Positions 16,374-22,529 of a stretch of 22,529 bases of DNA are shown here, piece after piece. The stretch is from positions 1 through 22,529 of the forward strand of contig JAFGTL010000408.1 of the NCBI GenBank assembly GCA_016934125.1, given 5' to 3'. A program made the translations under genes and the position numbers. This stretch comes from Candidatus Hydrogenedentota bacterium (GTDB lineage: Bacteria; Hydrogenedentota; Hydrogenedentia; Hydrogenedentales; SLHB01). How positions within the stretch are numbered: position 1 is the stretch's first letter; the number at the start of each line of letters is the position of its first letter. Under the pieces are notes generated by a model. The model made no database searches. It was not told the DNA's origin and saw only the letters and a program-made list of their open reading frames with translations.

Positions 16374-17424
16374 ACACCAGCTCCTCCCGGATCCGGCCCC
16401 GGGGCAGGTGGCGCGCCTCGCCCTGGGCGATGAGCCGCAGGTTCATCACCTCGTTGTACTTCAGCCAAGCGTAGTGCATGAGCACCGCGAGGCTGAGCAC
16501 CCGCACCCGCGCAATCCGTTTCAGATAGGTGATGATGAACAGATCGAACAACCGTTCGAGCGGCGAGAACCGGGCGCTCTGCAGGAACTGGAACAGCCCT
16601 TCCACCAGTTCCCGGTAGGCCGTGTTCCCGAGAAACTCCATCGCCTCGGCCGCACTCGGCGCGTCGGCCATGCCCTGCAGCGTCCGCCGCGACAGCGTGC
16701 CCCCCTCGACGAGCCGTGCCGCGCGCGCGTCATCCCCCGAGCGGAACACGATGCGCAGGTTGATCCGGTCGATCTCCATCTGCAGCACGTGGCGGAGCAG
16801 TTCGCAATCGTCGTCGCCCGGCTCCGTGAGCCGGGCCGCCTGCTCGACGAAGTAGCTGCGATCCAGCCGCTCCTCGAGCACGGACACGTCCCGCTCCGCC
16901 GCATACACCGCCAGCGCATCCACCAACGGCGCGCACAGCGCTGGATTCCAGGCCGCCAGCCCGTGGACAAGGCCCTCCATGTCCTCCCGTTCGGCCAACT
17001 CCCGCAGCAGGGCGACCCCCATGCCCGGGCCGGGAACCAGCACGGCCATGGCCGCCCGCGGGTGCAGGCCCGCGTGCCGCGCGCGCAACAGCGATTTCGC
17101 GGCGATCAGATCCCAACGCTCGAAGAACACGGCAACCGGCGACACCCCGCCGATCTCTTCCCGCCCCCGGCACAGCGCCACCAGCCTCCGGTAGTTCTCG
17201 GCCAGGTTGCGCGATACCGCCTCCTCGACCGCCGCCGCGCCCTGGAACCGCGTCAGCGCTTCGGCCATCTCGTGTCCGTAGGGCGAGTTCAAGAGCACCT
17301 CGATGAGCATCGACAAGTCGGCCTGATCCAGAAGATCCTCGTACTGCGCGCGGTCGAACAGCATGCTCTTCATGGCCCGGACGCGCGCATTCAGGTGCGC
17401 GGCGAACTCGTCCCTCCGTTCCAC
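16366..17424 (-). CDS. atpC: V/A-type ATP synthase subunit C (AC39/d family socket protein)
   Basis: A 352-residue all-helical protein of the V-type C (AC39, Vma6/NtpC) family, which seats the central stalk on the membrane rotor. Family features are the N-terminal LNARVRAMKSMLFDRAQYEDLLDQ (11-34), the three-fold repeat of bundled helices, MEIDRINLRIVFR near 216-228, and the C-terminal KYNEVMNLRLIAQGEARHLPRGRIREELV, the pattern shared by almost all members. Start GTG 17424 has GGAGGGG eight bases upstream and is four bases past the E stop. Length is normal and no truncation is evident. Confidence 0.92.
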   Translation of the reverse strand: MERRDEFAAHLNARVRAMKSMLFDRAQYEDLLDQADLSMLIEVLLNSPYGHEMAEALTRFQGAAAVEEAVSRNLAENYRRLVALCRGREEIGGVSPVAVFFERWDLIAAKSLLRARHAGLHPRAAMAVLVPGPGMGVALLRELAEREDMEGLVHGLAAWNPALCAPLVDALAVYAAERDVSVLEERLDRSYFVEQAARLTEPGDDDCELLRHVLQMEIDRINLRIVFRSGDDARAARLVEGGTLSRRTLQGMADAPSAAEAMEFLGNTAYRELVEGLFQFLQSARFSPLERLFDLFIITYLKRIARVRVLSLAVLMHYAWLKYNEVMNLRLIAQGEARHLPRGRIREELVYA

Positions 17425-17427
17425 CGG

Positions 17428-18033
17428 CTAGGCCCCTCCATCGGTAAGGCGCGCGACACACGCCCGCCGCGCCTCGGTGCGTACCTTCTCGAACCGCGCC
17501 GACAGCGTGTTCGTCACGCGGAACGTCCGCCCGGCGTCCTGCGCCCGCACCCCGTCCACCAGGCCGTCGCCCGCGCACACCGTGGCCCGCGACACGCCCC
17601 CCTCGCCCAGCCGCGCCCGGCACCGATCCACATAGGCCCCGGGCGCCTCCACCACGAGATCCCCATCCGGCGCCGCGTCAAGTGCCGCTCCCAGCGCCTC
17701 GTCGAGCAACCGGGCCAGGATCGGGCCGAACTCCGGCCCCAACGCGATCCGCTCCAGCTCCGCACCGGCCCGTTCCAGGAGATCCTCTGCCACGGCCTGC
17801 CGCATGGTGAGCGCCGCGATGGCGGCCTCCGCCTCGGCCCCGCGCCGGCCCTCCTCGGCCCGCTGTGCGAGGGCGGCCCGCTCCTGTTCGAGGGCCCGCT
17901 CGCGCCGCTCGACGGCGGCGCGGCCGGCCTCCTCGAGAATAGACGCCGCCTCCCGGCGCGCCTCCTCGAGGATCGCTTCGCACTGGGCCGCCACCTGCCC
18001 TTCGAGCGTGTTGCAGAGATCCTGGAGTCCCAT
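17428..18033 (-). CDS. atpE: V/A-type ATP synthase subunit E (peripheral stalk)
   Basis: A 201-residue peripheral-stalk subunit. The N-terminal 85 residues are a long charged coiled coil rich in Glu, Arg and Ala (ILEEARREAASILEEAGRAAVERRERALEQ), and the C-terminal half is a compact domain ending in the conserved pattern FRVTNTLSARFEKVRTEARRACVARL. I start at ATG 18033, eight bases after the K stop; the frame stays open upstream to 18345 but that stretch is antisense to K. The ribosome site is weak, so coupling to K is likely. It pairs with the H/G subunit to hold the head against rotor torque. Confidence 0.9.
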   Translation of the reverse strand: MGLQDLCNTLEGQVAAQCEAILEEARREAASILEEAGRAAVERRERALEQERAALAQRAEEGRRGAEAEAAIAALTMRQAVAEDLLERAGAELERIALGPEFGPILARLLDEALGAALDAAPDGDLVVEAPGAYVDRCRARLGEGGVSRATVCAGDGLVDGVRAQDAGRTFRVTNTLSARFEKVRTEARRACVARLTDGGA

Positions 18034-18041
18034 CGTGCCGC

Positions 18042-18428
18042 TCAGATGCTGCTCAACAGCAGATACGCCACAACGAATCCAAGCACGACGATCGTTTCGG
18101 GGATCGCGAACAGCACCAGAATGTTCGTGAACAACTCCGGCTTCTCGGCCATCGCCCCCGTGCCCCCCGCGCCCACCGCCGCCTGCACCCGCGCCGTCGC
18201 CAGGCCCGTCAGCCCGATCGCCAGCGCCGCCGCGATGGCCAACCCGGCCGTCCGGATCGCCAGCGACACCCCCCCGCGATCCGACGCGGCCTCCGCGGAC
18301 GCCTCCGCAGATCCGGACTCCCCGGCGCACCAGGCCGGCGCGCACGCGAGCAGCCCGGCCACCGCCACGATGCCGAATGCGGCGCCCGCCCGATGGATCG
18401 CCGCGATCCCACGGTTACGATTCATCAC
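18042..18428 (-). CDS. atpK: V/A-type ATP synthase subunit K (proteolipid c ring) with signal-like N-terminus
   Basis: A 128-residue proteolipid. Residues 7-35 form a signal-peptide-like hydrophobic segment (possible cleavage at AWCA-GES), followed by an Asp/Glu/Ser-rich linker (36-52) and the ring hairpin: helix 54-87 and helix 99-127. The ion-binding carboxylate is Glu111 in FAIPETIVVLG. Gln82 in the first helix and Thr112 after Glu111 sit where sodium-binding c subunits have Gln and Ser/Thr, when the loop is aligned on KPE (96-98). A single hairpin is half the size of the duplicated K found in many V-type enzymes. GTG 18428 overlaps the I stop and is seven bases from GGAGG; the ATG at 18425 is an equally reasonable start. 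It acts as the rotor in the membrane. Confidence 0.9.
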   Translation of the reverse strand: MMNRNRGIAAIHRAGAAFGIVAVAGLLACAPAWCAGESGSAEASAEAASDRGGVSLAIRTAGLAIAAALAIGLTGLATARVQAAVGAGGTGAMAEKPELFTNILVLFAIPETIVVLGFVVAYLLLSSI

Positions 18429-20350
18429 TGTAATGCCTCCTTCTTGAACGGTTGATACGGCCGGCCTTCCGGCGCGTAGAATTTCGGCAGCGCTTCCACG
18501 TAGTTGAGCCGCAGCGAATGGATCGTCGGGCTGAACATGCCGAACCCGACGTTGAGCACGTGAATGGCGATCCCCACCGGAATGCCGATGACAAGGTTGT
18601 GGGTTCCCCGGGCGAGTTCATTGGCCACATCCGCCAACGCCAGCGACGCGATGCCCACCGCCATGAGCCGACTGTAGGACAGCACGTTGGCCACGAGCGA
18701 GATCACCTCCATCAAGCGCACCGGCGCCATCGCGCCTGTGGCCCCGAGCAGCAGCACTACGCAGGCCCCCAGCAGCGCCGCCGCCGCCACGGCCCCCGCC
18801 ACCGTGTTGAACGGCGCCAGGCCCGCATAGCCCGCCACGCCCACGCCCACCCCGAGCAATCCGAGTAGCAGCCCGAGCTTCTCGAGGGCGTGGCGCGTGG
18901 CCCGGTGCCGCAGTTCCTCGCGGATGCCCATGATCAGGCTCAGCACCACGTGCACGGCCCCGAATCCCACGGCCACGGCCAGCAGCGTCATGGCGTTGTG
19001 GCTGCGGTGGAGCCAGATCGGGCGCAGCCCGAGCAGCGTATGGCCAAGGTCGCCGCAGTACTCGCCGAACAGCACGCCGAACACGATGGACGACAGCCCC
19101 ATGTACACCCCGACGGACGCGGCCGCCCGAACCGTCCGGTTCGCCCCATACCGGCGCCGCAACCACCACGCCAGCGCCGCCACCGCCGCCCCGTACACCG
19201 CGTCGCCCAGGATAAACCCGTAAAAAAACACGAAGAACACCCCCACGAACGCGCTCGCATCGATGGTGCCGTAGGTGGGCGGCCGGAACAGGCCCAGGAG
19301 CACCTCGAAGGGTTGCAACACCCGGTTGTTCCGTAGCAGCGTGGGCACGTTCGAGCGCTCGACGCGCTCGACGGGCAGGCGGCCGATGGCCACGTGCCCC
19401 GAAAACCGCTCGCGGATCGTCTTCACGAGCGCCGGCGCATCGCTGCTGGGCACCCAACCGTGGATCACGGCCACCATCCGGCTCTCGGCGAACTGCTTCG
19501 TGATGGACAACTGCGCCACGCGATCCGCCACCATCAGCCGCAGCGCCCGCAGCGACGGCCCGTGTTCCGTCGCGAACCTGTCCAGCTCCGCCCGGATTTC
19601 CGCCAAGCTCTCCCGCTGGCCCGCCATGGTCTTGCCCAAATTGGCCATCACCTCGTGAAACGGCAGGCCTTTCACCGCCTTGTCGGGCAGATCCACCGGC
19701 GCAATGTGTTCCTCGCGCAGAATGAAGCCGACGGCCTCGTTCCGGGCCTCCGGGTAGGTGACCACCCCAACCAGGGCGTTCCGCGACACCCGCCGGTGAA
19801 ACAACAACGCGTCGGGCCCGATCTCGTGGCGGCAGCGTTCCTGAAGCCGCTTCAGGGCGCGGGCGGTATCGCCTTTGACCACGAAGGCGCGCGCGTCTTT
19901 GCCGAGCACGACGTGCCGCCCCTCCAGGAGCGGTTCGACGGACAGCAGCGTGTTGTGGAAACTGGTGAGAACTTCGAGGTTGTCCTTCACGTTGGCGTGC
20001 CGGCGCGTCAGCGAGCGCAGATCGCGGCTCCAGCCCCGCGCCAGCCGCCGCCACTCGCTCCGAGGCGTCTCCGCCAGGGCCTCCACGGCCGCGGCCACCT
20101 CCTCCCGCTCCGGCGCAATCGTCAACAGCGGATCGATCTCCAGCAGCATCCGGTGGAGTTGATCGAGGGCATCCGCCTCGGCCTGCTGCGCCCCGTCCAG
20201 ATGCACCCGGTGCAGGAACCCGGGCGCGTGCTCCACCGACAGCGGCACCTCCTCGATGTGGATCAGCCCCTGCTCCTGCAGCGCCTCCACCAGGCCCGGC
20301 AACACCGTGCGCGTGCACACGATCTCGAGCCGATCCATCTCGGCGATCAT
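18425..20350 (-). CDS. atpI: V/A-type ATP synthase subunit I (membrane stator a subunit)
   Basis: A 641-residue stator subunit. The N-terminal half (1-330) is the hydrophilic arm with coiled coils and two alpha/beta lobes; the C-terminal half has about eight membrane helices beginning near FVGVFFVFFYGFILGDAVYG. Family landmarks are IHGWVPSSDAPALVKTI (near 293-309), PPTYGTIDASAFVGVFFVFF and NVLSYSRLMAVGIASLALA, in which Arg561 is the probable half-channel arginine facing the rotor carboxylate. The tail LRLNYVEALPKFY is also typical. ATG 20350 overlaps the H stop by four bases (ATGA). It conducts ions between the half channels and the K ring. Confidence 0.95.
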   Translation of the reverse strand: MIAEMDRLEIVCTRTVLPGLVEALQEQGLIHIEEVPLSVEHAPGFLHRVHLDGAQQAEADALDQLHRMLLEIDPLLTIAPEREEVAAAVEALAETPRSEWRRLARGWSRDLRSLTRRHANVKDNLEVLTSFHNTLLSVEPLLEGRHVVLGKDARAFVVKGDTARALKRLQERCRHEIGPDALLFHRRVSRNALVGVVTYPEARNEAVGFILREEHIAPVDLPDKAVKGLPFHEVMANLGKTMAGQRESLAEIRAELDRFATEHGPSLRALRLMVADRVAQLSITKQFAESRMVAVIHGWVPSSDAPALVKTIRERFSGHVAIGRLPVERVERSNVPTLLRNNRVLQPFEVLLGLFRPPTYGTIDASAFVGVFFVFFYGFILGDAVYGAAVAALAWWLRRRYGANRTVRAAASVGVYMGLSSIVFGVLFGEYCGDLGHTLLGLRPIWLHRSHNAMTLLAVAVGFGAVHVVLSLIMGIREELRHRATRHALEKLGLLLGLLGVGVGVAGYAGLAPFNTVAGAVAAAALLGACVVLLLGATGAMAPVRLMEVISLVANVLSYSRLMAVGIASLALADVANELARGTHNLVIGIPVGIAIHVLNVGFGMFSPTIHSLRLNYVEALPKFYAPEGRPYQPFKKEALQ

Positions 20351-20700
20351 GGTGCGCCCCCTCCCGTCTCCGGCGGCATCACGAGGCCCACCACTTCCGC
20401 CACGATTTCCTCGGCCCGCTCCTCCGCCTTGCCCCGGAGCCGATCCAGCTTCTCCCGCGCCGCGGCCCGGATCGCCGCCGCCGCCTCGGCCCGCGCCGAC
20501 TCCGCCTCACGCCGCAGTCCCGCGAGTTCCTCCCCAAGCCGCCGCTCACTGGCCGCCGTGCGCGCGGCCGCCTCGGTGCGCGCCGCCTCGACAATCGCCC
20601 GGGCCTCGCGCTCCGCATCCGCTACACGCGCCAGCAGAGCGCCCTCGCGATCCGCGACCGCCTTGAGCAAGGAATATCCGTTTTCTAGAGGCTCTACCAC
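20347..20700 (-). CDS. atpH: V/A-type ATP synthase peripheral-stalk subunit H/G
   Basis: A 117-residue coiled-coil protein rich in Ala, Arg and Glu (LLARVADAEREARAIVEAARTEAAART...), the size and composition of the H/G subunit that pairs with E in the outer stalk. I choose GTG 20700 because the preceding codons include rare TTA and lie in a less GC-rich leader. The frame stays open further up to 20859, so the start is not certain; no strong ribosome site is present at either place (AGGG lies 15 bases before GTG 20700). It is the first gene of the ATPase operon, matching the Thermus order G-I-L-E-C-F-A-B-D. Sequence identity in this family is low, so position is a main part of the evidence. Confidence 0.75.
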   Translation of the reverse strand: MVEPLENGYSLLKAVADREGALLARVADAEREARAIVEAARTEAAARTAASERRLGEELAGLRREAESARAEAAAAIRAAAREKLDRLRGKAEERAEEIVAEVVGLVMPPETGGGAP

Positions 20701-20820
20701 GCTGTCCAGTTCACGCCCTTTGATCCAGCCTAAGTTATTCCCGTGGAAAACGTTGTGCAGGCCAACGCCGGCCGGGAGCCGTGTCCCGGGCCGCCGCGCC
20801 GCCCAGTGCGGGCTCCTGGC

Positions 20821-20849
20821 ATCCTGCCCCAAACCGCCCACGGAGTCAA
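20821..20849 (-). promoter_or_regulatory. Second tandem promoter candidate of the ATPase operon
   Basis: On the minus strand TTGACT (20849-20844), a 17-base spacer and CAGGAT (20826-20821). The -35 matches five of six bases and the -10 three of six. Start near 20814 would leave a leader of about 114 bases to GTG 20700. Confidence 0.3.
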
Positions 20850-20865
20850 GTGTGCACAATCACAC
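20850..20865. promoter_or_regulatory. Palindromic operator-like site between the ATPase promoters
   Basis: GTGTGcacaatCACAC is an inverted repeat with five-base arms, and it contains the eight-base palindrome TGTGCACA. It overlaps the -10 and start region of the distal promoter and abuts the -35 of the proximal one, a position suited to a repressor or switch. No regulator is identified. Confidence 0.25.
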
Positions 20866-20887
20866 CCCGGCCGCACCGGGCCGTCAA
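20859..20887 (-). promoter_or_regulatory. Promoter candidate of the V-type ATPase operon
   Basis: On the minus strand TTGACG (20887-20882), a 17-base spacer and TGTGAT (20864-20859). The -35 matches five and the -10 four of six consensus bases. It sits directly after the stop of the membrane-protein gene and would start transcription near 20852, about 150 bases before GTG 20700. Confidence 0.45.
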
Positions 20888-20894
20888 GAGAATG

Positions 20895-22529
20895 TCAGTT
20901 CTGTGAAGATGAAACAACGCCCGCCGGCGTTCCCGGGCGCCCAGTCGAGTCGCCCCGCACCTCATCCGGCAGCAGCGGCAGGCCCGCCCCGAACACCCGG
21001 TTGAACGTCACACGCAGCACGTTCACCAGGCTGATCGAGTCGTACAGCCGCGCCGAATCGGCGGGCTCCAGCCCAGGCGTCGGCTCCGGAAACCGAACCG
21101 ACACCAGATTCGCGGGCCATTGCGGCTCAGACGGCCCCGAGTCCCCCGGGCCCCGCCGCACCAGGGCCGCCCCCCGCGTCGACACCACGATCACCACGGC
21201 CGGCCGCTTCGACTGCTCCACAATGCGCGCCGCGGCCTGCTGCAACGCATGGTTCGTGAAGTGGAGTTGATCCACGTAGGCCGCCAGGTAGGCGCGCACA
21301 TCGTCACGGAACGTCTGGTGAATCGCCAGCGACCCCGCGCCGAACGGCTGGGCCCGATCGCCCGTCCGCGTGAACAGGAACGGCGAGCCCGGAATCAGCA
21401 GGTGGGCGAACACGAACCGGGGCGCCTCGCTGCGCTCCTCAGCGAGCCGGCCGAGTTCGTCGAACGCATACAGGATGCGCTTCCTGCGCGCCGCAAACCG
21501 CCAGTAGGCCGGATTGCGGTATTTCGCGTAGTACACCACCTGCATGAAGCGCGACACCACCGTGCGCTCCAGCAACACCACCTCCACCTCGTTCAACGCC
21601 CGGGGCGGGCTCAGGCAGACATCGACCGGCGGCCGCGGCTCGAGCGAAACCAATCCGGGCGAGAACGCCAGCAACTCGTATCCCCGTTCCTTGAGGAAAC
21701 GGAACGCCCGGTTCTCGTGATACAGCGCCAGGGCCTCGGCCGTCCCGTTGTCTTCGCCCCGGGCCGCATCGTGCGGAAGCAGGCCTTCGAGATAATCCAG
21801 GTTGAGCAGGGCGGCGAGGGAGACCGTGGGCCCGTCGTAGTTGGCCCTGCTTTCAGCCGCGAATTCGAAGCCCTGGGCGCGCATGGCGTCCTCGAAGGGC
21901 AGGTTGTTGTAGCCGAACGTGTCGCGGAGCACGTCCGAACGGGCATAGCCATCGAGCGCGATCAGGTAGATATCGGGCAGGGCGGCCTCCCCCGCGGGCG
22001 CGGCGCCGAGATCGAGCGGGGGCGGCGCGTCCGCCGGCCGGCCGCCCGCGTTGATGACGAACACCGCCACATACAGACCGATGAGCACCCCGCCGAACCA
22101 GTTCATGCTGCGCGTCGCCACGCGCAGATCGCCCCGGTACCGCAGCACCCACGCGAGGGCCGCCACGAACACGATCAGGTAGCCCGTGATGAGCCAAGCG
22201 GCGCGCCGGCCGAACACCGGCGACAACAGGAGCATGGCGATCAGCATCCAGATCACCCCGATCACCGCCAGCGCCCCCATCAGCGTCAACGCGTAGCGCC
22301 GCTCCGCCCGGTAATGCCACACCAGCGCCCCCAAGCCCGCCGCCACCGCCGCCGCGTACGCCCCATAGAACGCCAGCGGCCGCCACCCCGCCAGCCACGG
22401 CACAACCACGAGAATGAAGTCTTCCAGAGCGCCCCACAGCATGAAGAAGGCCACCACCACCAGCGAGGCCACCAGCCCGGCCCGGTGCCGATCGCGCAGA
22501 ATCAGCCGCAGCACCAGCCATAGGCCCAG
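20895..22529 (-). CDS. Membrane protein with degenerate sulfatase/alkaline-phosphatase-like domain (5' end outside window)
   Basis: The frame is open to the right edge, so the N-terminus is missing; 544 residues are present (numbering below counts from the GTG at 22514). About five membrane helices occupy residues 12-155, followed by an extracytoplasmic domain opening with PDIYLIALDGYARSDVLRDT (180-199), typical of a widespread group of membrane-anchored sulfatase-like proteins related to phosphoglycerol or phosphoethanolamine transferases. Asp188 and Thr230 are present. The later motifs look lost: where relatives have HxxxPHxPF this reads HLLIPGSPF (371-379), and where they have a QSDHG metal motif it reads VIVVSTRGA (441-449). 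It may therefore be a non-catalytic paralogue. It lies upstream of, and on the same strand as, the ATPase operon, with a 194-base gap that holds promoters for the latter. Confidence 0.8.
   Translation of the reverse strand: MGLWLVLRLILRDRHRAGLVASLVVVAFFMLWGALEDFILVVVPWLAGWRPLAFYGAYAAAVAAGLGALVWHYRAERRYALTLMGALAVIGVIWMLIAMLLLSPVFGRRAAWLITGYLIVFVAALAWVLRYRGDLRVATRSMNWFGGVLIGLYVAVFVINAGGRPADAPPPLDLGAAPAGEAALPDIYLIALDGYARSDVLRDTFGYNNLPFEDAMRAQGFEFAAESRANYDGPTVSLAALLNLDYLEGLLPHDAARGEDNGTAEALALYHENRAFRFLKERGYELLAFSPGLVSLEPRPPVDVCLSPPRALNEVEVVLLERTVVSRFMQVVYYAKYRNPAYWRFAARRKRILYAFDELGRLAEERSEAPRFVFAHLLIPGSPFLFTRTGDRAQPFGAGSLAIHQTFRDDVRAYLAAYVDQLHFTNHALQQAAARIVEQSKRPAVVIVVSTRGAALVRRGPGDSGPSEPQWPANLVSVRFPEPTPGLEPADSARLYDSISLVNVLRVTFNRVFGAGLPLLPDEVRGDSTGRPGTPAGVVSSSQN

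Noticed and set aside
16129..18447. Long plus-strand open frame opposite ATPase F, C, E and K.
   Set aside because: Same reason: low-complexity translation opposite four recognised, tightly packed genes.

Overview
The window is a high-GC, gene-dense bacterial segment with no RNA genes, insertion sequences, CRISPR arrays or integration scars that I can see. No gap between genes exceeds about 215 bases. The mix (secreted sialidase-like protein, ManD/RspA-type enolase, glycogenin-like transferase, Thermus-ordered V/A-type ATPase) suggests an uncultured environmental bacterium, perhaps of the PVC group or a neighbouring candidate phylum. That placement is a guess, because the window holds no phylogenetic marker I can use.

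Layout, left to right. (1) 1-3168, carbohydrate block: a GT8 glycosyltransferase cut by the window edge and a secreted Asp-box sialidase-like protein on the minus strand, divergent from a ManD/RspA-type sugar-acid dehydratase on the plus strand. (2) 3174-7248, a five-gene minus-strand cluster. Read in transcription order it encodes a stand-alone HD domain like the C-terminal part of exopolyphosphatase (Ppx/GppA), a thymidylate-kinase-like P-loop kinase, an overlapping paralogue with a degenerate P-loop (Arg for the Walker Lys), a CHAD (polyphosphate-binding) protein and an exported endonuclease/exonuclease/phosphatase-fold protein. A good sigma70-type promoter precedes the HD gene. I regard this cluster as the best candidate for an undescribed system, probably linking polyphosphate and nucleotides. 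(3) 7386-10695, plus strand: clpS-clpA-aat, an operon holding the bacterial leucine/phenylalanine N-degron branch except the ClpP protease. (4) 10717-20700, minus strand: a complete V/A-type ATPase operon in the order H(G)-I-K-E-C-F-A-B-D, followed by a lone PTS EIIA protein and a COG1237-like metallo-beta-lactamase-fold protein. Two tandem promoter-like sequences lie in front of it. (5) 20895 to the right edge, minus strand: a multi-spanning membrane protein with a sulfatase/alkaline-phosphatase-like domain that appears to have lost its metal-binding motifs; its 5' end lies outside the window.

Functionally, the ATPase couples ATP to ion movement, and a Gln/Glu-Thr pattern in its K subunit hints at sodium. 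The EIIA protein could connect it to phosphorylation state. The Clp/Aat genes dispose of N-degron proteins, and the HD/kinase/CHAD cluster plausibly acts in polyphosphate or nucleotide turnover. All functional calls come from reading motifs; no database search was run.
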